Below are positions 1 to 13,944 of a stretch of 64,000 nucleotides of DNA, one piece after another. The first letter of the stretch is position 1. Each line of letters begins with the position of its first letter. The stretch is from NCBI GenBank assembly GCA_020726505.1, contig JAHLEZ010000008.1, forward strand, positions 1,922,001-1,986,000, in the 5' to 3' direction. Below the pieces are notes generated by a model, which had not been told where the DNA came from, did not search any database, and saw only the letters and a list, made by a program, of their open reading frames with translations. The position numbers and the translations under genes were made by a program. Source of the DNA: Leptodontidium sp. MPI-SDFR-AT-0119 (taxonomy: Eukaryota > Ascomycota > Leotiomycetes > Helotiales > Leptodontidiaceae).

Positions 1-1713
<1,713 letters not shown>

Positions 1714-2860
1714 TGTTTCTTTGTCGAAAATATTCACAGTAGAAGTAAAATCCAAAAAGTTTGTGAACACCAAGAGATGAAGTAATCGTAAGCACAAAAA
1801 ACCAAAGAATAAAAACCTTCCCAGTACTTTCACCCTCTCTTATACAAACCCAAGGGAGTAAGTAACATTATGGCAAGGACCAACCCTGGGCACCTCACAA
1901 CCCCAGAAAGTCTCCCAATCCATACCTAAACAAACAGCCTGAATTTACACTCTCATCCTAGTCTCCATCTCCCCATCTGTGGAGTACTCATCCAGAAACA
2001 AAAGAAACAGTCTTGAATTCCCTTATGGTTTACCATCTCCGAAAACGAACAAGGATATCCTACCCATCAGACCTACATCAAATAGTCAACCGATCCGTAA
2101 GCCGAAGACCAAACGTAAGGCACGCGCCGAGAATAGATACCCCAGCCCATTTCCCACTGCATTTACATACTGCCTAAATCAACTCCCGCTCACTCCGTCC
2201 AGGAATCAGATCTCATGATCTCAGATACCTCGACAAATGATTCTGCCTGATATACACGTTGTCTCGCGCAGCGGAATGGGACAGGCGGACAGGGATGTTG
2301 AAACATTGTTCCGTTCCTGGCTCTCATCCTGATATTTCGCTTACATATGTTTGTTAATCAATCCAAAGCTTGTTGTAGTAACCATTTGTTTTACTTGGGA
2401 GCGCGAGGTAGGACGAACGGATCGCTGCCGAATATCCATTCAGCCTGATACTGTAGTGTTCCTGGGTCGGGATTTGGCCCGAGAATCGTTTTTCTGGTCT
2501 TGGAATATGTACTCCGCGTGAGGGGATATGAATCCCTTGTCACCCCGCAGTTTTTCTCTAGATGATGCGGAGCCTCGGATGTTCAGGGCCCGCAGAAAAA
2601 TAAAGGAGGTAAGAATCAAGAGATAAGATTCAAAAGGAAGCAAATGTAGCTTGCGCATTCTTACCTGGGAGTTCCTTCGAGGAATGTCGTCGATATTCGA
2701 AGCTTTGAAGTTATACATCTTGGAAATTATAGAATCAGGTCTACTGCTTTTGATTTCTCGCTCATTGAATTTGCTTCGGGAGTCTGCCCGAAAATATTAC
2801 ACTTTTGCACCGTTCTGGCATCATCTCCTCGTCTATTATCTGTCGTTACATCGTTCCAAA
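1714..2860. other. Intergenic: xylanase upstream region and CSE1 3' flank
   Basis: No credible gene is seen; the short open frames lack family features. The stretch should hold the xylanase promoter. A GGCTGA hexamer on the minus strand (2440-2445) fits the XlnR-type GGCTRA core, but one hexamer is weak evidence. Confidence 0.5.
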
Positions 2861-5800
2861 CTATCTCATGTATGATAGCAAAACTCCTTTTGCCTCGGGT
2901 GAAAGTCTCTCGTTCACATATCCACCAATTGCGCCTCCGTGTTTCGCATCAGCTGTCTTGAGATACGATCCTACCCAAGATTTGACATCTGTCACCTCCG
3001 GCCATTCATCCCGTGGCACCTTCTTGCATGTGTTGAGTGGTGTGAAGCCAACTCCAAAGCTTAAGTCGTCGACGTCAACCTCAACGACTGTTTCATCGGC
3101 TGATACTGGCATTGGAGGGTTTTCCAGTAATTTCAGCAGTGCCTCGCAAGTTTTCCCCCATCCCTTCTGATACTTCACGGCAAAAGCCTGTGAGTCTGAC
3201 AGTGTCTTGGTCAAAGAAATCACTGCAAGCTTGCGATCGAGTGGTCGTGCAAGCTGTTGAGTTGTGGGGAGGATAATCGTGAGGTACACTGGAACGTAGA
3301 CACCATCCTGAACCGCATCAGAGTTCTTGATGAAGAAGTCTGCACCTAGACCAGACTGATCCCGGGACGAGATAAGATGGTAGAATCGCACAAAACGCTG
3401 CTTGAACTTTTCTGGCGGGCTGCCGTTGAGTCGAGTGAAAAGGATAGTGAGAATCGTGGGGAAGTATTTCTCAAGAGCAGCTCTGTGGAGATATTAGAGA
3501 AAGTCTCACCAATGAATTCCGGGAAACTTACACGTCGCATGATGTGATGACAGCCTCCAACACGTCGAAACCGTACAGCTCTGTTCTGGTCTTACCTGCC
3601 ATGAGCTTCTGGAAGATTCCCAGGATCGGTTCAACCTGATCTTGTGCCACAATATCTGCAGCAGCTCTGGGTATGATTGAAGACAACAAGCGAGCCAAAG
3701 CAGGCACGTTGCCTCTTGATTCCCAGAGAGTAGGAGAAAGTACTGGGCCAACCAAGGCTTTGTAGAATTCAGATAGCGGTCCCTGCGGACGAGTTTCCAA
3801 AAGAGCGGCAAACAGCTGGAAGACATACGGCATGAATTCTGGTGTCGGGTCAGCAAATCACTCAAGTATTGGAATCAGAGGTGTGGATCTTACCTTGGAC
3901 ATCATTCGAGAGGACACCAGCAAACGGGGGATACAGAAGTTCTTCGAGCTTCTCTGGTATTGATGGAGCAGAGTATCTAACAAGTGCACCCATTGCCTCG
4001 AAGTGATAGTAGTAAAAGCGAGGATTGCTCGGGTTCTGGGCGATGATTCCAGTGATGGTGATCAAGTGCTGAAGGATGCTGTCTACGATTGGTAGTACGC
4101 CATCTCGAATGACAATCAACACTCTCATCACACATCGCATGAGGAACTCGTTCTCTTGAATCTTTTCTGGTGCGGAATCCTTCTCAATCAGTTGAAACAA
4201 ATGCTCCAGCAGATCCTTTGCAAACGGAGAAACCTCATCCTTTCCGAAGATGTGTTGGCCTGCATCGTTGGTAAGGAAAAGGACTCGCTCAACGGCAATT
4301 GCGGCGTATGTGTAGACGACATAGTTGGAAGATGCCAAGTTCTTAACCAAGGGAGGGAATGCAGCAGTCCATTGCTCTCTGGTCAGCTGGCTGCGGAAAG
4401 TGTAGAGAAACTTGATGGCATCGACTTTCAGAATTGGCTCCACGCCAGCCTCAGCTATCAAATCGTTGGCAATGTTGTTCTGGAAGAACTCAACCACGTT
4501 GACCAACGAGTTGGTGGTCTTCACACCGTGATTTGCGGTGATGACACCCTTGGCAGCAATGGCGGAGAAAAGGTACACAGCGGTATCTTTTGACTTCCAT
4601 TCTTCACTTGGGTTCTTGGAGAAGCTTGACAGGTAGTGTTGGATGTAACGTCCGACGACGTTTGTAACCATCGTTTCAAACTTCTCTAGGAGCTTCCGCA
4701 AGAAATCTGTAGCCGCTCTTCGTCTTGTGTCGGCATCAGAACCCTCTAGGTCTCTTCGAATGTATTCGATAGGCTCATCTTCAAACTGTTCAATGTCGGA
4801 CTCTCGCAGACTGACGTTTGGCAGAATGACCTTCTCCACCACTTGTCCCAAGGTGTCGTCGTTATTAAAGTGTTGGGCGTGACTGTCGATGCTTGCCACG
4901 GCTGTTAGGAAGTGCAATGCCTTGCTCACAAGAATATCATATTTGGTCTCTGGACCAATAGTCGTCAACAGAGTCCAGGTACTTGTGATGAATGGCTGGC
5001 ACATCTTTCCAAATGCATCCTCATATTTCTGCATGTATAAAGTCGTGACCTCGCAGATTCCGGCCTTGACAAATTCCAGAGGTCCAGATTCTGAGTCTTC
5101 GTCCGTAGTCAAGAGAGGATTCTCGTATGTGAGATATTTGTGCAGCAGGGACGTGACGTCGGCGAGATTATCTTCGAAAATTGGAGGAAGATCTTGGCAC
5201 GAGAGATCATAAAACAGCTTGACCAGAAGGTTCATGACTTCGAAGTATTGCTTCAACATATCCTTGTTGTTCTTGTTCGCCTCAATCTGACTGTCGGTGC
5301 TCTATGAGAACATTATGATTAGCTCGAGGTAGACGATGAGGGGTAGCGCGGGGTAATACCGCAAGTAGTTGGACGAATGGACCCCCAAATTTTCCAAGAA
5401 CATGGTTGATTTCGGTGTAGAGGTCATCCGACGCAAAAAGAGGTCTCCATCTCTTGAAAATCGAGTGTGCGACTTCCAAGACTCCAATATTGACTTTCGG
5501 ATTGTCAGGTGTTAGGCGCGAGACCAGGTCCTACAAACTGTTAGCATAACCCAACCATCCGCTGCATCTGCTAGAACCTACATCCACCAACGTATTCCAC
5601 CTAGTCCAGAAGTCCGAATCTGCAATTAGACTGATCGTCTCTCCAAGTTGCGACTGTATGCTGGCAGGTACCGCAATCATCAGACCTATGAGCTCTTTCT
5701 TGATAGTCGTGACTTCGTTTTCTGGCAGCCTGTAGTTTCCATCTTCGTCCTATCAATCCACCATCAGCGCTGGCTTTTGGAAACAGAATCCGTAACACTC

Positions 5801-6078
5801 ACAACCCAATTGAACTTAATAAAGTTCTTGAATACAAGGGCTCCAGAAAGCCGAGTTGTAAGAGGCAGGGAATCAGACGCAACGATATTGAGTAAAAGGA
5901 GGGAGAAGCCGGGATGTTGCTCTTCGTTTTTAAGTGCAGCCTCAGCTGTGATAAAGTTAGCCTGCTGCAAACGAACAAAACAATCGCATCTGAGGTCTGC
6001 AAACATGCCTTGTTTATGTTGCCTCTGGTCCAGTGTAGCCTGGAGAAGCTGTACCACAGTTGACATATCCGACGCCAT
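2861..6078 (-). CDS. CSE1: Exportin-2 / CSE1 (importin-alpha re-exporter)
   Basis: Karyopherin-beta family HEAT-repeat protein that carries importin-alpha back out of the nucleus with RanGTP. Seven exons can be joined in frame: 6078-6009, 5945-5803, 5749-5582, 5530-5360, 5301-3894, 3838-3532 and 3482-2861. They give 962 residues, close to yeast Cse1 (960). Family blocks are clear: AEAALKNEEQHPGFS and FKNFIK near the N-terminus, EYIRRDLEGSD.DTRRRAA mid-protein, and HTYAA-type, VLSNDVQ and YVFQLF blocks further on. The start ATG at 6076-6078 gives MASDMSTVVQ; an upstream in-frame ATG at 6157-6159 would add 27 residues and is less likely. The first intron (5946-6008) has a GC donor. It is a single-copy housekeeping gene with no apparent link to its neighbours. 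Confidence 0.95.
5946..6008 (-). other. GC-AG intron, stop-free and 63 nt, in CSE1
   Basis: The exon ends ACAAG and the intron begins GCATGT; it ends ATCACAG, with a GCTAAC branch-point-like motif near the acceptor. Splicing restores the family N-terminal sequence KQ-AEAALK. The length is a multiple of three with no in-frame stop, so a naive translation reads through and inserts 21 residues. Confidence 0.75.
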
Positions 6079-7974
6079 ATTCGGTGATGTTATGCGACGT
6101 TGTGGTGGAGGATGGTGGGAGAGAGAGTGATACGAGTCTGAGGAGGAGTTTGTCAACAACAGTATTTTGAAGCGGGACGGCCCTTCAGCCTCGTCCCATT
6201 ACGTAAGCAATTACCAACTGTTGCCTTGTTTCTGCCTCAGACACCAACGCTAAACTCGACCTTTGAAAGCAGACGACCATCATCATTCGAAAGTGAGCAG
6301 ACTGCATCAATCGAGGATGCAATACTCAACCAAAAGTTCACGATACTTCAGACTACATTATTGGGATTATTTCTACATTATCTGCATTGTAGACCACTTG
6401 TTTTGCACCTTTTTATAAACCTCATGATGGTAATAGAGGGTGATGTTCGGAGTCGATCATCGCCCTCTTGGTCTCACGACCGGCCCATGCTATGACAAGC
6501 GGACTACCTTCTCCAAGATTTGCGCGTTCTTTTCATTTTCTATCATCTTGAGTTACTCTTGATGCATTTGCAGCTGCTTTTAAGATGTTTCTTGACTCCG
6601 GAGAGATGATGTGCCATATTTCACGATTCTATGATGAAAGGCATCAAGAATCATCAAGAACTTCATTATCATGATGATGGCATAGTGCCTCATCGGTTTG
6701 AGACACTGTGGTGGAGTGCGCATTGTTTTGAGCCATTTTGGTGTTCAGAGCAGCAAGCGTTTCCCGGGCTGGGCTGGGCTGGGCTTCAGGGTGCCAAATG
6801 CTATTTCAACCCCATCGAATTTACGACTTCAGTCCCATGCATTCATCAGCTTGTTATTCTCCTGTTAGCAAGATCTGATATACTTAGTGTTTAAATATGC
6901 GTCGGGTGCATTGAGGAGTTGCGGTTCCCCCACCCCCTGGGCTGGTTGACTTGACAAGCCCAACATGTTACCTCACCCCTCCCTTTCAAGGTATCCAGGC
7001 AGTGAATTTGTAGAAGTTCCAGGCTGTCTTTTGATGTGTTGCACGCCTGTCGCGGTCTGGGGTCTTTGAAGACCATCTCTGAAGTTCCATATTCTCTATT
7101 GTTGACTGTACCTTCAGAGTGCTCTGGAAATTCTCCGTACACGAAAAACAATACAACTGTGCAAGATATGTTTGCTTTCGATTTATAGCTGCGAGAGCTT
7201 CATGGAGGATCCATTATGGCACGAAAAGCAATGGTTTTCAGGCTTTGGTCGTGTAAGCGAAGTCAGTCCGGGGATGTGCTGTCCCGTTCGTTTCCCGCCC
7301 TCATCACCCAAAACAAAATCGCAGCCGTTGATATTTCCTCACCTCATGGAGTATTAGCAACCACGGATGCGATAATGCGCCTCAATCACCTGATATCTTC
7401 CAGTTGGTCTGAATGTCCTAGCTGCCGAAATGGACAACCTGGTTGTGACTTTGGTCAATAACTGACAAGTCTTGACATGGTGCAGAGATTGGCAATTGTC
7501 TTTGAACGGAACAGGAGGGGGAGACTCGATACTTCAGCGCGTTGTAATACGTGGCCGGGTATAATGGTACGTACAGGTGGCTTGGCTGGCCCCTCAAATG
7601 GCTCTTCTGGTGTGCCAAGTTTTGACAGGCGACTATCAGAGTTGGGAACTGGACATGTATATATGGAGGGAAACATGTTATGGAGAAAGGGGTTTGGGGA
7701 CGGCGATTGTGGAACTGGGGCGTTGGGGGCTGGATAATAATGGCTAGCAGGAGTGAACGATGGCTGAATGATTTACATCTGGGTTAGGACATACAAAGGA
7801 TGATTATGTCCTTTTCCAATCACTGCTGCGCTGGACTTGCGTGACCTAGATTACTTAGCCTAGTCCAATCGCACCCCTTCTTGTCGCCGCGCTTTGTCGG
7901 TAAAGCTCAAGCTCCTCTGACTTCATCTCTCGAACAACGCCAAAACCAAAACTCCCCGAACACCAACACCAACG
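6079..7974. other. Intergenic: divergent promoter region between CSE1 and the DDT/WHIM-like gene
   Basis: About 1.9 kb with no credible coding region on either strand. It contains four tandem copies of GGGCT near 6766-6785. Nothing else was recognised. Confidence 0.5.
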
Positions 7975-10099
7975 ATGAGTTCTGGCGACGAATCCTCGGA
8001 GCTCTCCTCCGTCCCATCAGACGTGGAAAATGATCTCCAATTAACCAAGAAGGATGGCATCCTCAAATTCTTCTCGAAAGCCCCCCGCCCAGGTAAAGCT
8101 GTGGACAAGGTCGAGGTCGCCTCTCCCCCACGAAAGCAGCGCGCGCCATCGCCACCCCATGAATTCGTTCTAGCAGACAATCCAGACATTGCAGTACGTA
8201 TATGTATCCATCGTCGCGTTCTCCACGGCTTTACACGTACAAAACGCGTGGTTGTGTCTTGTAATCGTTGCTAACGCGCATTTTGTATAGTTCATTTGCA
8301 TGTTCCGCTCGCGATTCACCGAAGCCTTCCCAAAGTCTCTAGTCAATTTCGGTCCTCAAGAACTCGAACGAGATATTGTTGAGAGTGTTCCTGGAGAGGG
8401 TGCGGAGCATTTCCTTTGCGCGGTGCTTGGATTGCTCCTAAACAGGAAACAAGACGTTAAGTAGGTCAACTCTGCGCCGGTATAATTTTGCAGGCACAAG
8501 GCTTCAGCGCTGACTTCAGTTCTTCGAAACAGGTCAGGACATTACAATCGTGCACTCGAGGAGGCTATACAGACGCACAAGTCGCAATGGGCAAAGGATT
8601 GGGAAGCCAAGAATCCCTTGTCTGGGGGCGCAACATTTGCTTCCATGTTGCCGACCCAACGCGTAAGAGAGCTCATTCAAGTCGGATGATACTTTACTGA
8701 CTCTGCATTATAGCTCACCCTTCTTCGAACCCTCATTCTCTGGGCTCTCTCCTCGTCCGACGCCGTCAAGGGCATAATTCAGGCTTCCTACAAGCAGAGT
8801 CGCCATGAGGACGACCTGAACCAACCACTCTCAGTTCAGCCATGGGGATCCGATAGCGACAAGCGCAGATACTATTTGATCGAGGGTCTAGATGATACGC
8901 ACTTTAGGGTATATCGGGAGAGTAACTACATGGGTCTAAAGAGAACTTGGTGGAGTGTAGCCGGAGACATCGACGAATTGAAGGCTCTTGCAGAAAAGCT
9001 TGAGAAAGATGACGGTGGACAAAAGGCTAGGCTTCTATCATCTAAGATGATGGCTGCTATTCCAAGATTTGAAGCTACAGAAGAGGTACGTCGCCCCTCG
9101 ACCTGGTGTCGTAGTACATGCTAATTTATACTATAGAAACGAAAACGTCGCGAATACCGCCAAATCCGCAAGCAACAATTCAAGAGACCAGAGCCCAACT
9201 ATTCGATGTACGAAGGCCGTACGAGAGGGAAGAGAATGAAGTATACGTACTCTGACGACGAAGAGGATATGTACACAGACTCTACTACTGCTCGTAGGTC
9301 AACTCGCAATACCGGTACCCATACACCAGCCGAACCCAGTGGCCCAACGATCACCCAGAGTGGACGGCAAGTCAAGTCACGTCATGGCGGTGCATATGGT
9401 GAGAGTTTACTGAGTGGCCAAGACATCGGAAATGCTGCCGGCGGCTTCGATAGAGCGAGTGATGAGCCAAGCCATGATGAGAGTGCTGGAGGACGTCCCA
9501 AAAGAGCTGCCGCTACCAATGGCCAGGCCCCAAAAGCCAAACCAGGACGACACATTGAGGGTTACAATGATGTTGACGAGATGACCAGCGACGAAGAGGG
9601 CGACGCCAGCGAGCAGGATTATGGAGACGACGAGGAAGAGGACGATAACATCCCTTTGGAAAGTGATGTTGAGGATCAAGATGATCTAACCGATGAGGAC
9701 GAGGAAATGGAAGATGGCGAGAACAAGAAGCTGATCGTCAAGCTACCCGTCAAGACTCCAACCCCGGAACGAAAGACTATGATCAAGTTAAAGTTCTCAC
9801 CTCAGAAGTCCCCCGAGAAGGAGTCTTCGAAAGCTCTCTTCCCGGGAGTGACGAATAGCACCCAAGGCCCTGTCTCGACCGCCGATATTCCTGTTACCGT
9901 AGATGTCAAGGAGAATGTCCAGCCAGTATCCTCGCCAGCCAGCAACCCAGCTGCGACAGAGACCTCACAACCTCCCATCAAATCGGCCGCTCTTCCGCCA
10001 AAGTCCCCCTCTCTCCAGGCACCACACTCTCCTCTCGCTATTCGCAGCCCAGAGAAGCCGTCAAGCACCTATACACCATCTATTGATGTAGGACGATAG
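7975..10099 (+). CDS. DDT/WHIM-like chromatin-associated protein with acidic C-terminal region
   Basis: Likely nuclear chromatin factor of 617 residues. Exons 7975-8193, 8291-8460, 8533-8662, 8714-9085 and 9137-10099 join in frame. The N-terminus is Ser/Glu-rich (MSSGDESSELSS). Residues of about 60-170 (FICMFRSRFTEAFPKSLVNF onward) resemble a DDT-type helical domain. Further on, LNQPLSVQPWGSDSDKRRYY and IEGLDDTHFRVYRESN resemble the WHIM/WSD (D-TOX E) motif of ISWI-associated proteins. A basic segment KRKRREYR follows. The C-terminal third is low complexity with a long Asp/Glu tract (about 9580-9720) and SP/TP-rich segments. The assignment rests on remembered motif resemblance, so the complex it belongs to is not claimed. 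The gene model is firmer than the function. Confidence 0.75.
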
Positions 10100-10767
10100 G
10101 GAATTCCACCAAGTCTGACCTTTGTCTTCTTGATTCTTGATATGATTTTAAGTTACCCAAAACAAGCGCGGCTGGGAGGCAATCTTGATGTAAAACGGAT
10201 GGGTAGAATGGCGTTTGGGTGGTGATATCTTTGTGCGATGGGGGTCATTCATGTGGTCTTAGAGGCCGGTAGCAGTATCAGCTGTTAGATTATAGCTGTC
10301 TCGGTATGATAGACAAATGAAGTGTCAAACCTTATCAGATCGTGAGGCTTAATTGCAGTGAGATAAGACGTGAATGGACAGAGCTCCAGCGTTGGCTAAC
10401 AAACGCCCATTCAGACTTCAATGCGGTGGGATGGATGAGATCTAGAGAGTCTGAGCTGCCATCTGACCTTGGGCGCTGGGGTTCAAAATTCAATTCGAAC
10501 TGTAGCGTAACGAATGTGAGACGGACTTGAACGGAGCCGAGAAATAGTCAATTTCTCCCCTGGGTGCTTTTCAAATACGGCGAATGTACAGCTTCAACCC
10601 AAATAACGGTCTGTTATCAATATGTATTCATACAAGCTCCCCAAACGCCTTTTAATATGCATTATACCAGCCAATCCGTCCAAAACGCCTCCTTCCGTCT
10701 CCAGCCCTACCATCCAGCTTAATTATTCGAGCTCTGATTCTGATAATACTGCGTGTGTAGATAGCAA
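10100..10767. other. Intergenic between two convergent genes
   Basis: Holds the 3' flanks of the DDT/WHIM-like gene (+) and the DUF1770 gene (-). The only open frame of note (about 10622-10855, +) runs antisense into the DUF1770 gene and is not supported. Confidence 0.5.
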
Positions 10768-11440
10768 TCAGCAAAAAGCCCACACATCACCACCAGAATG
10801 GTTCCTCCAACTCACATCACCCGTATCCTCCGCCAGCTTCGCATTGCCCCCATAATTCCTCATCCGCTCAGGCAGTTTCCAGTTGTTCGTCCGGTACCAC
10901 CAGCGGCGGACCTTAGAACCAACTGAACTGCCGCTGAGCTCCGCAGTGCGGTTCCAGTATCGCCAGCCTTGGAGCGCGAGGGACCAGACCATGCCTTGGA
11001 CGAGGGGGAGGACGAGCTATACACGAACACAATCAACTCGAGCTCTTTTAAATCCGCATCAATTGAGTGACAATGGCAGAACTAACCTGGTCCCTAAACG
11101 TAATATACGCCACCTTCCAATTACTGTCCGCGCCAGCAATACTTGCCAGATAGCTCTGCTCGAACCTCAAATCCGGTAGCGGTCCAAAGCTCTGCCTCCG
11201 TGGTACAGGCTTCAACACGCTGTACGGGATATCCTCTTCGCCATCTTCCAGGTCGGAGCCGTCGATGCCTTCGGAGTCGTAGGCGTATTTGTCGAGCGAG
11301 GGATCGGAGTGTGAGAGGGAGACGGGCTGTTTTTGCGAGGCGGCTGTTGAAGGGTTGAGATCGTGGATTGGTGAGGGTGCGCGGTTTATGGAGGCCGATT
11401 GGATTGTGGATGCTATTTCAATTGGGAGTGAGTCCTCCAT
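10768..11440 (-). CDS. DUF1770 / Atg43-like protein
   Basis: Fungal DUF1770-family protein of 200 residues. Two exons (11440-11087 and 11016-10768) flank a 70-nt intron. The N-terminal half is disordered and acidic (DLEDGEED at about 63-70). It is followed by a Y-x-x-L motif (Tyr73-Ser-Val-Leu76) that fits an Atg8-interacting motif. The conserved family core LPDLRFEQSYLASI, NWKVAYITFRDQ, LPLVQGMVWSLALQGW and VRRWWYRTNNWKLP is present. The hydrophobic stretch around VLPLVQGMVWSLAL could be a membrane anchor. To my recollection the family includes fission-yeast Atg43, a mitochondrial outer-membrane mitophagy receptor; transferring that role here is inference. Confidence 0.8.
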
Positions 11441-11777
11441 CTTGCTGTGTGGTGAGTTGGCTGTTTGGTGGGTAAAAAGGCGTTTTATGATGCAGTGAGT
11501 CTGTTGAGCTTTCGCTTCGAACTTGGGCGGGAGGAGCCGAGGCCGGTTACAGTAGAGTCATTTCACATCCTCTATCTCCTCAATATCAACCTCACTCACT
11601 ACCTCGTTATGATTATCCTCTGGCTACTACCAACTCCACCTCACACACCCCTATCGAAATCCACATTCTATAAAGGATTTCAGGAGTTTTCAGCCTTCCC
11701 GTCCACTGGCTACGGCCAGGCATGTCACTGATGCGCTCGGTCTAGTGTCCTTTACCCACCGCAGGCATTAGTCCACG
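11441..11777. other. Short intergenic, divergent
   Basis: Upstream of both the DUF1770 gene (-) and the frameshifted Zn2Cys6 gene (+). It is pyrimidine-rich at about 11560-11670. No specific site was recognised. Confidence 0.4.
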
Positions 11778-13095
11778 ATGTCAAAGTCGTCAACCAAGAG
11801 TCGTACAGGGTGCGAACAATGCAAAAGACGTAAGTGAAGTGCGATGAGAAGAGACCGACATGCTCAAAATGTCTGCTCCGATCCGAATCTTGCACAGGCA
11901 ACTTCAGCTGGGATTCATGGCAAGTCGAGAGGCCATGGATCTCCAATGCTCGCAGCCTCACGCCTTCTTCTGCTCTTGAAAATGACATCCTGCGATACTG
12001 GTACGACGAGGCCTGTCTGAATATGGCTCTCTTCCGTCCGCCTCTGAATCCTCTGTCGCACTCGCTGTCTGTTTGGCTACGCCACTCCAAAGCGTTACGC
12101 CATACTCTGGAATGTGTTGCCGTTGCTCATCGTGTCCATTTTGCACCGGATCAACTGGCCCAAGCCCTCTACGCCAGAGGTCTTGCGATTTCATCCTTGA
12201 AACACGAGGTGGCTCGCATACAAGTGTCTCCTGCGAAGCAACAGACGCTCATAAAGACAACAATACTTTTCTCGCTAATCCTCGCCGTTTCCGCCGGCTG
12301 GGTGGATCCTTCTGGGACGGATTTTGGTATGGATTACCTCGCGGGAGCCTTTACTCTCATGAAGAGCTTAGTCGACTCGCAACCGACAGATCATTTCACA
12401 TTTACATCTTTAGGCTGTTTTTATATTGGGATGCCTTCTCTTCCTCCCTCTCCACTTCAGATGCCCAAGCCTATCCAGTCAATACAATCTCCGATACGAT
12501 TGCCCGCCCGCCCTTCTCATCTTTGGTACATCCTATTACTGGTATTGCTACAACCCTCTGCCCGTTGATCGGCGAAGCCGGAAGGTACCTTCGATGGGTC
12601 GTTGACACAAGAACGCTGTCAGCTCCAGTCTCTCTAGATCTTGAATCACGGCTACGACAGTGGCAACCGCCTGATACTTCATCCTCCCAGCCGCAACTCC
12701 TCCAGCTAGCAGAAGGATACCGGAATGCTGGGCTGATCATGCTGTATCAAGCCGAGGCTGTAGCTCGTGCATTGAGTACGGAAGAAGAGGCGGACTTGTT
12801 GAGCAGGGTTCTCTACATCATCAACATCCTGAAACACATACCTGACCAAGATCCCATGCTGAATTGGGCAGGGCCGCTACTTGTCATCAGCGGCTCTGAA
12901 TTACCACTCACACATTCAAAAGAGAGGCTAGTAGTGGAAAGAACAGCGCTGAGGCTAACCTCGTGGACCCGAGTTCGGGTCTACCGTCGTGGTTTTGAGC
13001 TTATGCAACACGTTTGGCGGCTACGTGATAGTGGTGCCAAAACTGCTTGGCTGATGCTTATGATTGAAAGTGGGTTAGCATTGGCAATGGGGTAG
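11778..13095 (+). pseudogene. Zn2Cys6 transcription factor interrupted by two single-base frameshifts
   Basis: Remains of a fungal Zn2Cys6 regulator with a Fungal_TF2-type regulatory domain, about 437 codons in three frames. The ATG at 11778 starts the zinc cluster, but the frame closes at a TGA (11835-11837) right after CEQCKRR. The rest of the cluster (VKCDEKRPTC, then SKC..C) continues from 11834 in another frame, as if one base were missing. A second one-base loss lies between about 12370 and 12412. It joins the YLAGAFTLMKSL block to the RLFLYWDAFSSS block, which runs to a normal-looking C-terminus (WLMLMIESGLALAMG). No intron of sensible size fixes either break. It could be a true pseudogene or an assembly with indel errors. 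Confidence 0.75.
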
Positions 13096-13944
13096 TTGCC
13101 AATCTAGAGAAGGTTCTCCCCATTACATCGGACTACGTTGTGTTTGATCTATAGCTGCAGCTGGATCTTCAAAGAGACCGATAATCTCGTGCGGTGAGTC
13201 AGTGTTTGTCAGTATTTTGCCTCGTAGCTTGTCATCTCACGTTCGTATCTAGTGTGACAGCGCCGTTATGTTTCGATTCAAGGAGTCATTCGTATCGGGT
13301 TGAGAAATAGTCTCACGGAACAGGAACGAAAAGGATTCAAATGCCGAGATCAAAGGTTAATTCTAGCTTGAAGCTGAGCGTCGATGCCAATCTTACTATT
13401 TACTTGGGAATAGCGCCATAGCGAGCTGAAGAATCACGAAATCCCAAGTAATACGTCCAAACTCTACTAAAATTTGAAAGCGGGATTGCAAATTCGAATC
13501 AAAACAGCCACAGGTTGCTGCATATATGCGGGGTGAAAGCAGGCTATCGAGGCGGGATACAAACATGCAGATAGTGTGCGCTTATCCTCTTTTGGCACAA
13601 ATGCGAACTGGAATCCGCTACTGCCCTTGGTATGGGTCGGGGTTCATGCAACGTAGGGTCACGTATTGGATGCCAACTGTACTTTAGTGAGTGCACAAGG
13701 TATTATGTATCTCACTCTTGGAATTTTATCTCGGGATGTCGTTGTCTCTGTTTCCTCAAGACTAACTAGAGGGACGGGGCATAGCAGCCTTGGGAGAGTT
13801 TCAAGTTAGGTAAAGATTGAGTTGTATATGTCTAGCTAGTAGTAGAGACTGGATACATTTGAAAACAAGCCTTCCTTTCCTTACTTTCTTCCCTCCACCC
13901 TCCCTCCTCTTCCTTCCTTCTTATCCTCTTCGGCAACGATCAAC
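13096..13944. other. Intergenic between convergent genes
   Basis: About 850 bases with no credible open frame. A pyrimidine-rich stretch (13870-13920) lies next to the 3' end of the decarboxylase-family gene. No repeats or RNA genes were recognised. Confidence 0.5.

Noticed and set aside
6226..7740. Several 60-90-codon open frames between CSE1 and the DDT/WHIM-like gene
   Set aside because: They overlap on both strands, lack motifs and splice partners, and fit chance expectation.
12327..12412. An intron (GTATGG...TTTAG) to explain the second frameshift in the Zn2Cys6 gene at 11778
   Set aside because: It would delete the YLAGAFTLMKSL block, which reads as conserved regulatory-domain sequence; a one-base loss explains both sides better.
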